This document shows positions 25,200-36,735 of a stretch of DNA of 64,000 nucleotides, in pieces. This stretch comes from Ophiura sarsii (taxonomy: Eukaryota > Echinodermata > Ophiuroidea > Amphilepidida > Ophiuridae). Made by a program: the position numbers and the translations under genes. The stretch lies in the NCBI GenBank assembly GCA_035610835.1, contig CM069458.1, forward strand, positions 28,111,449 through 28,175,448, in the 5' to 3' direction. Under the pieces are notes generated by a model. That model was not told where the DNA came from. It saw nothing but the letters and a program-made list of their open reading frames with translations, and did no database searches. Each line of letters opens with the position of its first letter. Positions within the stretch are counted from its first letter, which is position 1.

Positions 25200-25920
25200 G
25201 GAGTTAAGCCCTGGAAACTCATTGGTTTTCGGCGTTTTTAAGGCAAAGATTCAGCATTCTGAAGCAAGAAGAATTAGAGTGGTTCGAGATCCATTAAAAT
25301 GTTGAAACCTGTATACAAAATGTGCGCGCAAATATTTTCAAATTATGAACTTTAAATGGTCCAGAAAAATTCCCTGAAGCCATCTTGTTAAAACATTGGA
25401 ACTAATATACGGTATACCGTATATATGACGAAACACGCAAACATTGTGACTTTTAACACTACAAAGGTACAGTATGACGTTTTCATCGTCCCTCCACATA
25501 ATATTAAGGGTTCGAGAGCCATAATAATTTTGAAAAATGCGTGCAAAGCGCGCAAAATATTTCAGTTTTTGAACTTAAATGGTCATGGAAAACTTTCCTG
25601 AAGCCGTCTTGTTAAGCTTGAATAATGAAACATTGAAACTAATACGCGCGAAGCGCGCTTAATTGTGCATTTCTAACACTTAATAGTCCAGTATGACTTT
25701 TTTAACGTCCCCACATAATACATTATTTGGTGTGGTTCGAGACCCATTATATTGTTGAAACCTGTAGAAGGAATGCGCGCGAAGCGCGCAAAGATTTTCA
25801 GTTTTTAAACTTTTTAGAATATTTACGGGGGTTCCATTTGTGGTGGCATTGTTAACACTCAAAAAGTCCAGTATAACGTTTTTATTAATACATATAATTT
25901 GGGTTGTGACTCGCAACACA
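25200..25920. repeat. Imperfect tandem repeat, about 227 bp, three units
   Basis: Landmark GGTTCGAGA recurs at about 25280, 25508 and 25733. Each unit contains GCGCGAAGCGCGC-type GC-rich palindromic words, a TTTTCAGTTTTTGAAC-like block and GTCCAGTATGAC. A run of 18 G precedes it at 25141-25158. Units are well diverged from each other. No coding capacity is recognised. Confidence 0.75.
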
Positions 25921-26136
25921 GTATTGGTAAGGAGCCTAATTATAAAAAGTTAGTCACACCATATCAGGGATCACCCTCAGACATATACGATCTCTTACAC
26001 TTATTGCTACCACTGCTAATTTTAATTAACGAGTCTGATATTTTAAAGTCTGCCTGTGCTTGATGATTTTTGTGTAAGATACTAATAGAAGTTTTAAGTT
26101 TGGATTCAAGCAACACTGATAAAGATAAAATCATCA

Positions 26137-26862
26137 TCTACACACCACTTTCACAGTAGGACACCTCTCACTCAGCAGGACTTAGGGTCCATATCCAAAC
26201 TCTCAGTGCTTTTAAAGCATTTTTCTAGCGATTTAAAAGCGCTTTTCCAACGGTATTTCGTTCTATTGTTAAAAGCATCGGAAAAAGATCGGTGATTAAC
26301 TAGAAACCTCTCTACTTATCTGGCGTTAACAATATAACTATTGTAGTACTCTCGATGGCTGCATTAGTGAAGCAGACAGATCAAAGGCGCAAGGAAGGTT
26401 GTGTTATATTCTTTAAGAAATACTATATTATAGAACGAAATACCGTTGGAAAAGCGCTTTTAAATCGCTGAGTGCTTTTAATTCCTTATAGCTCTCGGCA
26501 GCTACGCTGCCTCGTGCTATAAGTCATACTAATAGCACATACACAGCCAATCCAGAATTCCACAAATTTCACTTATTGTACAGCTTCAGAATGCTGTAAA
26601 TTTGACATCGTAAATAACCTGATTAATTACAGCGCTGTAATTATTACCCAACTTGGTGTGTGTGTGTTTAATAGTAGATGATTGTCTAAGTCTGGGTGAG
26701 TGAGAGGTGTCCTACTGTGAAAGTGGTGTGTATCTGGTGTGTAGGGTAGAGCTCTGCCATATAAATCATCACTAAAATGGTCACTGTCGATGAGTGCTAT
26801 TAATTCCTTATAGCAGTCGGCAGCTACGCTGCCTCGTGCTATAAGTCATACGAATAACACGT
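26137..26862. repeat. Nested inverted repeats plus a direct repeat
   Basis: The outer arms 26137-26175 and 26698-26737 share CACCACTTTCACAGTAGGAC in opposite orientation. The inner arms 26218-26272 and 26424-26477 share AAAAGCGCTTTTCCAACGGT in opposite orientation. A direct repeat of about 60 bp containing GGCAGCTACGCTGCCTCGTG occurs at 26479-26540 and 26805-26862. The structure is consistent with one MITE inserted inside another and partial duplication. No transposase is seen. Confidence 0.7.
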
Positions 26863-27011
26863 AATCTCGAATGTTAATCTTATCATTTTGAAAAATTCAT
26901 CATAATTAGAAGATTTTTTTTTCCAATCCAAAACCGTTGGAGTTGGCTAACCAACTACATTGTAAACGTTATTTTTAAATTTATTTTCATCGTTAACCTG
27001 GCGATGACTGT

Positions 27012-29102
27012 TAAAAATATTTCAAAATGGCGCACTCACTCCCGTTGCCATATTGGAACGATGAAATCGCGTGGCCATCGTCGTCTGGAAACTGTGATCG
27101 CCATTTGACGCCCTCAATGTATTTGTTGTGGAAGTAATCGATTTCACTAAAACGGCGGCGCTCTTCAATATTAAAATGAAGGAGATCAATCACAGACCAT
27201 GGCGGCCATGCGATTTTAGTACTGGCAAGACCCCTGGTTTCGTGAGAACACAACGGCAACACTGGATTGACCGAGCTATTCCCGCCGCGTCTCTTGACAA
27301 ATTGTAGGCCTAAGTGTTATTTATAATTTCTTAGTTTCCGAGAAAAAAATGCATTTGTATCCTATCATATAAGTAAAAAATCAAATGTTTAACTAATAAA
27401 AGAACGTAATTTGTGACAAAAAAGAAAAGTGACCAGCGCGATTATTGGACCCACGCCGCGAAAAGACCTTGAATTAGTAACATTCCAATGGCCAATCCAC
27501 TCGGCCATGCTGCTAGCCGTAAACAAAAAGTGGCGTAGAATTAAGAAATACCTACTTCCTATTTTTAGGACAATTTAAAAACTGTCATTATTTGATTAGT
27601 AAGATCGAAAAACTTATTGTTAGAACATAAAAGTTTCAAAAAATTGGAGCTTTGGAATGAAAATATTTGTGATTTTTGAATTTTAAATACTAAAATGGGG
27701 GTCAAATGCAGGCTCAAAAGGGAGCCTTAAAGGGACACTAAGAGATATGTTGGATTGGAGGCTGCGCCCTTAATTTATGATAAAAACTGGGATTGTATAT
27801 TTTCACAATTGTATTAAATTCATTATGTATATTTTCAAAACATCATTGTAGCGAGTTTTAGGGGGGGGGGGGGGGGAACTTATTTCATATACATTTCCCT
27901 ACCTCAGTTTTTACATGGTTTCCATACACGTTATCAATCATTGAATTCTTTTAAGTTCTTTTTTGCTTCTCCAAGCCAGAGAATTTATTGATCAATTATG
28001 GTTACATCGTGTACATTTACATTTACAAAATGTATGAAAGTTAATACTACCTGAGATTAATCTTACTATAAATCTGGAAACGGTGTGTGTTTGTTTGTTT
28101 GTGTGTTTGTTATCCTTATTTCTCCGTTAGTTGTGATCAAAGTGGCGCCTAATTCGCATGAAAGATAGAGGAAATAACGGGAAGGGTGTTAAAGTTTATT
28201 TCAGTGAAATTGGTTAACAATTGGCTCCAAAAACAGCAAAAAACCCGCTCAGATTTGGCTCATAAATGCCACTAGAATTGAACAACATTGTGCGTTGCGC
28301 GTACTACCGCGTAATCATACCGTGGTAACACGTCGCGTGCATGTTTGCGCAAGGGCTCACTGCCGCGCGCGGCACACGCACTCCTACACATGGCGCAGAA
28401 GCCACACGGGATAATGGTTATAGGCACAGTACAGTGTGTTGGTTGGGTATTTGGTGTCATGTTGGGGAGGGGGAGGGGGGAGGGGGGAGGGGGGGGGGGT
28501 GTAAAACCACGGGAAATGATTTAGGATAGGCCTAGGGTTATAATGGATAGCGTTTTGCGGGGGTTAATGAAACAACCTGATTTCTTTACTTTACGTTGGC
28601 ATGCCAAACAATCTAGGGGACCGAGGGTTAATGAAGTAGCCACGGGAAATGGTTTAGGGAGGGTTGTGATTATAAATCAAACTGGTTTGGGTGTGTGCAT
28701 GGGCCGGGGGGGGGGGGGGGGGGCTGTAAAACCACGGGAAATGTTTTAGGATAGGGTTAAGAGTTAATGAAGTAGCCGCGGGAAATGGTTAGGAGGGTTA
28801 TGATTATAAATCCACCTGGTTGGTGTAGTTGCAGTGGGGGGGGGGGGGGGGGGGGGTTGTAGAGGGTTTATGTGGTTTTAAAAGTACTGAAGGTTAACTT
28901 GATGCGGTTTGAGAGGTAGGGGTTAATAAAGTAGCCACGGTAAATGGTTTAGGAGGGACATGGTTATAAATCAACCTGATTTTTTTTTTTTTTTTTTGGG
29001 GGGGGGTGTATGGGGTTTATAATGCCTTTAAAAGGGATATGGTTTTAAATCAACCTGGTTTGGGGTGTTGTAGGGGGTTTATGTGGTTACAGAGGTGTGT
29101 AA
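27012..29102. repeat. 2091 bp tandem duplication, unit 1
   Basis: It matches 29103-30940 at a constant offset of 2091 bp, apart from small length changes in homopolymers. Seen differences include T/C near 27144 versus 29234 and an extra A near 29437, so the copies are almost identical. The unit holds about 1.05 kb of unique DNA plus the 5' part of a Helitron starting at 28061. The unique part has an 83-codon minus-strand frame (27011-27262) that I do not recognise. Its copy at 29087-29353 differs only past the junction. Confidence 0.93.
28061..29100 (+). mobile_element. Helitron, 5' part (family Hel-G, copy 1)
   Basis: It starts TCTTACTATAAATCTGG directly after an A, which fits the Helitron 5' TC end and A/T target. 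The interior has the family's G-tract minisatellites and blocks such as CCACGGGAAATGGTTTAGG. It stops just before the expected 3' end: the TGTGG-TAATGTGG region is replaced by the duplication junction, so the hairpin and CTAG are missing. It encodes no Rep/helicase and is non-autonomous. Confidence 0.85.
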
Positions 29103-30940
29103 TAAAAATATTTCAAAATGGCGCACTCACTCCCGTTGCCATATTGGAACGATGAAATCGCGTGGCCATCGTCGTCTGGAAACTGTGATCGCCATTTGAC
29201 GCCCTCAATGTATTTGTTGTGGAAGTAATCGATCTCACTAAAACGGCGGCGCTCTTCAATATTAAAATGAAGGAGATCAATCACAGACCATGGCGGCCAT
29301 GCGATTTTAGTACTGGCAAGACCCCTGGTTTCGTGAGAACACAACGGCAACACTGGATTGACCGAGCTATTCCCGCCGCGTCTCTTGACAAATTGTAGGC
29401 CTAAGTGTTATTTATAATTTCTTAGTTTCCGAGAAAAAAAATGCATTTGTATCCTATCATATAAGTAAAAAATCAAATGTTTAACTAATAAAAGAACGTA
29501 ATTTGTGACAAAAAAGAAAAGTGACCAGCGCGATTATTGGACCCACGCCGCGAAAAGACCTTGAATTAGTAACATTCCAATGGCCAATCCACTCGGCCAT
29601 GCTGCTAGCCGTAAACAAAAAGTGGCGTAGAATTAAGAAATACCTACTTCCTATTTTTAGGACAATTTAAAAACTGTCATTATTTGATTAGTAAGATCGA
29701 AAAACTTATTGTTAGAACATAAAAGTTTCAAAAAATTGGAGCTTTGGAATGAAAATATTTGTGATTTTTGAATTTTAAATACTAAAATGGGGGTCAAATG
29801 CAGGCTCAAAAGGGAGCCTTAAAGGGACACTAAGAGATATGTTGGATTGGAGGCTGCGCCCTTAATTTATGATAAAAACTGGGATTGTATATTTTCACAA
29901 TTGTATTAAATTCATTATGTATATTTTCAAAACATCATTGTAGCGAGTTTTAGGGGGGGGGGGGGGGAACTTATTTCATATACATTTCCCTACCTCAGTT
30001 TTTACATGGTTTCCATACACGTTATCAATCATTGAATTCTTTTAAGTTCTTTTTTGCTTCTCCAAGCCAGAGAATTTATTGATCAATTATGGTTACATCG
30101 TGTACATTTACATTTACAAAATGTATGAAAGTTAATACTACCTGAGATTAATCTTACTATAAATCTGGAAACGGTGTGTGTTTGTTTGTTTGTGTGTTTG
30201 TTATCCTTATTTCTCCGTTAGTTGTGATCAAAGTGGCGCCTAATTCGCATGAAAGATAGAGGAAATAACGGGAAGGGTGTTAAAGTTTATTTCAGTGAAA
30301 TTGGTTAACAATTGGCTCCAAAAACAGCAAAAAACCCGCTCAGATTTGGCTCATAAATGCCACTAGAATTGAACAACATTGTGCGTTGCGCGTACTACCG
30401 CGTAATCATACCGTGGTAACACGTCGCGTGCATGTTTGCGCAAGGGCTCACTGCCGCGCGCGGCACACGCACTCCTACACATGGCGCAGAAGCCACACGG
30501 GATAATGGTTATAGGCACAGTACAGTGTGTTGGTTGGGTATTTGGTGTCATGTTGGGGAGGGGGAGGGGGGAGGGGGGGGGGGGGGTGTAAAACCACGGG
30601 AAATGATTTAGGATAGGCCTAGGGTTATAATGGATAGCGTTTTGCGGGGGTTAATGAAACAACCTGATTTCTTTACTTTACGTTGGCATGCCAAACAATC
30701 TAAGGGACCGAGGGTTAATGAAGTAGCCACGGGAAATGGTTTAGGGAGGGTTGTGATTATAAATCAAACTGGTTTGGGTGTGTGCATGGGCCGGGGGGGG
30801 GGGGGCTGTAAAACCACGGGAAATGTTTTAGGATAGGGTTAAGAGTTAATGAAGTAGCCGCGGGAAATGGTTAGGAGGGTTATGATTATAAATCCACCTG
30901 GTTGGTGTAGTTGCAGTGGGGGGGGGGGGGGGGGGGGGGG
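29103..30940. repeat. 2091 bp tandem duplication, unit 2 (truncated)
   Basis: It repeats the first 1.84 kb of unit 1 and ends inside a G run at 30918-30940. The junction with unit 1 has shared TAAAAATATTTC at both starts. The stop in a G run suggests breakage or template switching at a G-rich block. Confidence 0.93.
30152..30940 (+). mobile_element. Helitron, 5' part (family Hel-G, copy 2)
   Basis: This is the duplicate of the Helitron at 28061, with the same TCTTACTATAA start after an A. It is truncated in a G run before the 3' hairpin. It arose by the tandem duplication rather than by separate transposition. Confidence 0.85.
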
Positions 30941-31280
30941 CAAATACATTCAACACTTACATCAGACAAGTCCTCCCGTCTCTTAAAATTAATACCATTT
31001 TTAATATATAACGCCACGCCTCCTCCGTGTCTACTCCTGTCACGCCTAAGCAAATTATAACCGGGTAAATCCTGAGACGATTATAACTAAAGGGATAGGA
31101 AGCAACACTTAAAACCCCCTGGTTTTACGCACACAGTCCGGTACGGCATTGTTATGTTAATATCCACGAGTTATAATCGTCTCAGGGTAAATCAAGTTCA
31201 CTATCATTTACAGTTTCATCACATTTAGTTTCATTTACACATATAACATCACATGTTCTATTGGAGACTTGCAGCATTTA
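30941..31280 (-). pseudogene. LINE endonuclease fragment
   Basis: Read on the minus strand, and skipping the 114 bp insertion at 31072-31185, the frame contains CDVICVNETKCDETVND. This is followed by DLPGYNLLRRDRSRHGGG and VALYIKNGINFKRREDLSD. This is the APE endonuclease region of a CR1/Jockey-type LINE. The catalytic Glu lies in VNETK and the Arg-rich DRSRHGGGVALY block is conserved. Both ends of the fragment abut G runs, so neither the LINE 5' end nor its RT is present. Confidence 0.82.
31072..31185. mobile_element. 114 bp hAT-like MITE inserted in LINE fragment
   Basis: Perfect 17 bp terminal inverted repeats, CTGAGACGATTATAACT and its complement, are flanked by a perfect 8 bp target duplication GGTAAATC (31064-31071 and 31186-31193). 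Removing the element and one duplication copy rejoins the LINE frame between ELDL and PGYN. Eight-bp duplications are typical of hAT and P transposons. The element is too short to code for anything. Confidence 0.93.
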
Positions 31281-31282
31281 AC

Positions 31283-34200
31283 GGAGGGGGAGGGGAGGGG
31301 GGGGGGGGGGGGGGGGACATTTATGGAGATTACAACACCCTGCTTAATTTATTTCCACCTCCTATTAGGGGAGCAGATTCCACGGTACAAATAGGGGAAC
31401 CGGCAATTACGATACACATTGGAATTAATGTGCTAATATTACAAAAGACAGTTTGAAGTGTCTGCCAGTAAAAGTTGCAAAAATCTGGGTCATTGGTTTT
31501 GAAACAATAGTATCATTAACATCAAATTTGCATAATTTTCCTGTCTCCATGAATACACGAATTATCCCTTGTAACAGGAAAACAAAACAACATATATAGA
31601 ACCATGCTGTTTTTTCTAACTTGAAGAACAGCGTATATACTGTTAGTATATGTCAAAATAAAATTTAAATTTAAATGAAAAGATAGATTTTTAACATAAA
31701 TATCTACATTTTTTGTCATTTTTTTTGAAAATGACTTTTAAGTCATTTGTGTTAAAACATTTTCACTTATTATAGAAATACCAAACAATATTTTTAATAA
31801 TCTTTTAATTTTATGATAAAGACAAGAGTTCTAATTGTCCATGTCAAATGGCTTGCAAATAATAATATCAACTCGATAGTCATATCACAGTGACGCCTCG
31901 TATATGTATTTATGGATTATGGACATAATACGCTCTTTAACATGATAGTCATTTATTATGAGTTTTCTTTATGTGCAACCTTAAGAATAATTAATCAGAT
32001 AGTCAATAGTAGAAACAAATGTCTTGGAGAAACTTGGAATCTCTCCATGTAGTTAGTTCTGTATATTATTGAGGATCTCTCAGTTATAAGCAATATGAAT
32101 GTTACAGTCTTCCCAAAGGTAGGGTTAAACTTAAGGGTTGTCCTGATCTGGTTTTGGCTAATCAGCGGGCATATTTGTCCTACCAAATCAGTATTGTTTA
32201 TAGGCTGTTGAAAAGATATCTGTAATTTAGAACTGTTACTTGACCAATATAGGTATGTCTGTCTCTTAGAACTGGCCATATGTTCAGTAATCCGTACTCA
32301 GAAGATATTTTGCTGTTTTTCACCCGTTCCCGTCAATCGAAATGTACATTCGGCTTTCACTTCATGTCTAGAGAAGACAACCCGTAATCAAAGCTACTCA
32401 GACCAATTTGTTATGAATTCGTAGCTGAGATTTAAAGCTACAATATTGTGGAATATTTCATAAGACTGGCTTTATATTACTGTTATCAAAGTTATGAGAT
32501 AGGACTAGGAGATATAACTTATTGAACGACCCTCGTATTATTACATTGTGGATTTGTAGTGTTATATTAAGAAGCTATGTTTTGATACTTTAACGTAATT
32601 GTCATGGTATTTATGATTTAGAATGGTACTCTAATTTACTGACTCAAATCAACATGTTCAACTGTCGTCATATTATAATGAATATCATATCAGTCATATG
32701 TGATCGTTGTATGTCATTCATTCATCTTGAGTCGTAAAATATTTCAAGTTTCACCTTTAGGCCTATCAAACCCACTATCATAGCTAGTATATTACCATTT
32801 TCATAATTAATGAATATCTTGTAACCAATCTGGTTGTATTCATTGATATATGACTATCATTATTTTGTAGGCCTATACCTTATCCTTAACATCAATTAAT
32901 CAGGAATATGAAATGATGCTATGGCCATTGATTCTACCTTCAAAAGGGAACAGACGTATAAGGGGAATTTGAAGGAGTACTTCAAATTGATTTAGATTAT
33001 TTTTGCACAGCGAAAATATGTTTTAGATAAAAGAAACCTTTTTCTTACACCATTTATTTATTTATTTATAATAGGAACAACTTAGTGGAATCTGCAGGCA
33101 GTTGTAAACTGGTTCAATTTCGGAGTTCATAAGTGTTTTTGCTTGTGTCATTTTCGGAGTTCACAATGTTTTTGCGTGTGTAGGATTTTTATCTATTTGC
33201 AAACCAGTGGTTTCTGTTTTCTGGTGTTTTGTATATGCTAATCTAATAGATAAAAATAATTAAAAAAAAAATAATCCAGATATGACTATCAATTATCAAC
33301 AACGCTGATTCATTCTTGTGTTGACTAAGAGCGATTCCTTGAATATAGTTAATAACATTTTTAAAATACTGTTTACCTTTTAGATCGTTAAGAATGCCAC
33401 AAAGAGTGACTTTAGTCATGTTTGTATTTTACAACGCGCTGCAACTTGCAAGAATGACACGGATGACACGGATGAGACTCCGTACTACAGCGTTTCTAGT
33501 AATACTTCAGCAAATTTCACTACATCTTTACTGTTAATCTTTAAATATACAAATTGTAATATTTAAATAGAAAACAGCAAAACAGTATCCATTAAATTCC
33601 CAATTACACGAGTTGACAAATAAACATTTTCAACAATTTTACCGCACAAATTCAAACGTAGCATAAAAATGCCTGTGTACATTGTACATGAGTACGGCAA
33701 TTAATTTCACTGCAGGTATACGTACACGAACAATGCAAAACAGCGCTCATTGATGCGATAGGTATTCAGTACATGTAGGGCCACCAGGCATTAACGCACT
33801 CTATGGCGATTGTCAAAATGTGAAAAAAGGAGGAGTTAGTTTTTGTGGCCTAAATATAGTTCTATAAGGCCTCCGGGCCTGAAATATTCACCAAAAAACG
33901 CCAATTATATTGATTATTAAGAATAACCAAAAACATATTCCGAATTATTTAATAGGTTGTAATTACACGGAACGGGAGATGGTGTAAATAAAATAAAACA
34001 ACAAAACTGGGTTAATTTATGCAAAAATAAACATGATGATTTTAACTTTTTATCCCAATATTGGTATTATTTGATAGCATGATATGTTGGCCAAAGCTTG
34101 CATTTTATCAGAAGTGGATATGTCGTGTCAATTTGAATCTATGGCGTGTAAATGCAAAATTCATTTCTTCAAAATAATATGCAAATTCTATGCAAATTAG

Positions 34201-34591
34201 GCTGTACCTTTAAAACTATCACCCCAAATCCTTGCAACTTTCAGGACTTGAAGGCCCAAACATCTGTCTTTCAATTTATTGAAACAATTCCAATGTGTAT
34301 CCAAATTGCCGGTGTTTCCTTAACGGAGCATATTTTCTCTGTAATCTGCTGTCCTATATGTATAAATGCGCACTGAATGCGAGGGGAGTCCAAGCCTCTC
34401 ATGTTGTGTTCTGCAGACATTCTTTCAATGGGCATTGAATGATTGTGTTTTTTTAATTAATCCACAGTAAACGGGCAATCAATTAAATACGCGCAAGTTA
34501 TTCACCCATTGCCGATTGCCACATCACTACCATTGCGTGTTGTGTATGTTGTTTATCTGGGTCGCTATTGTAAACTATTGCGCTTAACATA
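31283..34591. other. Unassigned intergenic DNA
   Basis: This 3.3 kb stretch begins with a G-rich run (31284-31316). I recognise no gene or element in it. Open frames are short and lack supporting features. A small direct repeat around TTTTCGGAGTTCA occurs near 33118 and 33151. Confidence 0.4.
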
Positions 34592-34874
34592 TACACATTG
34601 AAAAAAGTATCGCACCGCTGGTTGAAAAGTGCAAATGTGGCCTCGAATTTTGCCACCATGGTGTGATATTAAGGATCATTTGTTTGCGTAAGCTGTCCAG
34701 CAAAATGTTATGCAATAAAAGGGCCACATTTGAGTTTGTGACGTAATGGATGAAATGGTTTTTTTAAGGCCAATGGGAAAATGCATGAAACGAGTTTGGG
34801 TATAACGCGATATTGAGAGACCCGATGATTAATCTCTATAGTTGTAAGCCTTGGTAACATATTCAAGTCTTCAA

Positions 34875-34887
34875 AGGTCAAAGGTCA
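34875..34887 (+). promoter_or_regulatory. DR1-type nuclear-receptor half-site pair
   Basis: AGGTCAAAGGTCA is a perfect direct repeat of AGGTCA with one base between, the classic DR1 bound by HNF4/RXR-type receptors. It lies inside the mariner-like element. There is no evidence of use here; the match alone is seen. Confidence 0.25.
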
Positions 34888-34966
34888 TCTGGGGTCAAAT
34901 TTCAAAAGTTGCCCAATTGTCCTCAAACATGAAAAAACTCCCTTTTTCGTAAACCCAACGGTTATG

Positions 34967-34979
34967 GGGTCAAAGGTCA
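34967..34979 (+). promoter_or_regulatory. Second DR1-type site
   Basis: GGGTCAAAGGTCA is a second DR1-like pair 92 bp downstream of the first and in the same transposon, followed by a further AGGTCA at 34984-34989. Function is not shown. Confidence 0.25.
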
Positions 34980-35554
34980 AAATAGGTCAAATTTTAAATA
35001 AGTTCAAACGACAAAAGCAATATTGCGGAAGTGTTGCCCTAGGTCAAATAATTTAAAAAATCAACGGTGACCTCTTCGTATATATGCTGAATTTATGACC
35101 ATCAAAAAATGGCATGTTTGGACTCATTCACTGCATTGTAGCCTATAACATCTAAATGGAACATATCTTGGGCCAAATACAGAACTAATACAATGACTAT
35201 TTTAAGTTTTTAAAGTCTATTCAATATCGTGTTATACCCAAACTTGTTTCATGCATGCTTTTGGACAAAAGCATGCATTTTCCATAACATTTTGTTGGAC
35301 AGCTTACGGAAACAAATGATCCTTAATATCACACCATGGGGGCAAAATTCGAGGCCACATTTGCACTTTTCAACAAAAAAACGGTGGTGCGATACTTTTT
35401 TCAATGTGTATACCATTTGCAAAACTATTTTGACTTAAAAAATGTTTCCGTGAGTTCCTAGGGTACCTATCAATGTGTATGGTATGGCACCGTTAGAACA
35501 TTGTATCTTTAACTTCAAGTCTGTCCAGACGGCCACTTATTTTCGAAGTTAACG

Positions 35555-36087
35555 CACTAATAATAATAATAATAATAATAACCATATTTGTATAGCGCCT
35601 AACATCGAGATCCCTAAGCGCTTTAACATAAAAACATAATAACAAACACATACATGGATATGGACTACAATTAAAAAGCCTTTGTGAACAAATGAGTCTT
35701 TAAGGATTTCTTAAACTGAAATATGGTCTCTGCATTTTTCACATGAAGTGGAATATTATTCCAGAGTTCTGCAGCTGACACAGAGAAGGAACGTTGACCA
35801 TACTGAGTGGATGTTGAAGAGCAGACAAGACGTGATAGAGATGAAGAACGAAGATTGCGTGAAGGTGCATATTGTTTGATTAGATCTTGAAGATAGATTG
35901 GCGCAGTACCATGAAGACATTTATAAGTCAGAAGTAATATTTTATACACAATACGATACTTGATAGGCAGCCAGTGCAGATCACGGAGAGTTGGAGTTAT
36001 GTGATCATGTTTGCGTGAAAGAGTGATTAATCTTGCAGCAGAGTTCTGAATTCTTTGAAGCTTGTTTATCTGCGAATTTGGAAGGCC
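35555..36087 (-). mobile_element. L2-like LINE, 3' end (copy 1)
   Basis: Minus-strand element whose 3' end reads GCGCTATACAAATATGG followed by a TTA trinucleotide run (35558-35581). This is the usual ending of L2-group LINEs. It is 5' truncated at about 36087, exactly where a CACGAGACACTAGT minisatellite begins. Confidence 0.85.
35671..36087 (-). pseudogene. L2-like LINE ORF2 C-terminal fragment
   Basis: About 138 codons ending in a stop at 35671. They contain LQRIQNSAARLITLS, LRDLHWLPIKYRIVYKIL and AELWNNIPLHVKNAETIF, ending KSLKTHLFTKAF. These are the conserved post-RT C-terminal motifs of L2/CR1-group pol proteins. The RT domain itself is missing through 5' truncation. No frameshift or internal stop is present in what remains. 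Confidence 0.88.
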
Positions 36088-36178
36088 ACGAGACTTCACG
36101 AGACACTAGTCACGAGACACTAGTCACGGGACACTAGTCACGAGACACTAGCCACGAGACACTAGTCACGAGACTTCT
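36088..36178. repeat. 14 bp minisatellite CACGAGACACTAGT
   Basis: About six tandem units of CACGAGACACTAGT with single-base variants (CACGGGAC, CTAGCC) abut the truncated 5' end of the L2-like LINE. Confidence 0.9.
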
Positions 36179-36735
36179 TGTGGTTATACTTTTGTAAGTT
36201 AACTTGCGAGTTTATTCTCGAAAATTAAAACTACGTCAGAACACAGCTAATATCTTCAAATGAATGATTGATTATCAGTATAGTGAAATGAAAATGCCAA
36301 ACATAGTTGGGGGTATATTAGCCAATCTTTGCTTTGACAGTTGACAAGATAACGAACACAAATCCATAATGCCACACAACAAGTAGACACTTGCAATGGC
36401 TTCCTGTCGAATGGATATAGAAGGAGATCAAATGTCAAACGTTCATGGCAGGTAAACATTTTTGTTCTTGGTGCTAAATAAACCACTGAACTCATGAAAT
36501 TAGACATATTAATAAGTGATTTAGACATCCCATCGAGGGTTGAGCGCCAGAAGTCCGTTACTCAAAACATGCTATTTTGAGATACACGTCTAGCCACCTT
36601 TCCTTTCATTATTATCTATTGTCTTTCTATTGTTGCATCAGCCCTTTATTTTGTATATAGGAAGAGGTCACCATTCTGGTTACGGCGTATGAACAGCCCG
36701 TTATCAAGCCAAGAGCCCATTATTAGACAAAGGTT
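36179..36735. other. Unassigned intergenic DNA
   Basis: No gene or element is recognised. Confidence 0.4.

Larger units (their letters stand above)
34592..35410. mobile_element. Tc1/mariner-like non-autonomous element
   Basis: TA dinucleotides (34592-34593 and 35409-35410) flank inverted termini CACATTGAAAAAAGTATCGC. The inverted repeats are very long, about 200 bp on each side, with interruptions. They share GTGATATTAAGGATCATTTG and the GGGTATAACGCGATATT region. The interior of about 400 bp has no transposase. It contains several AGGTCA-type words, annotated separately. TA target and terminal sequence fit Tc1/mariner; this is inferred without a transposase. Confidence 0.8.

Noticed and set aside
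27011..27262. 83-codon minus-strand frame duplicated at 29087-29353 as a possible gene
   Set aside because: Its duplication is explained by the 2091 bp tandem duplication. I recognise no domain, and the frame has no splice or promoter support.
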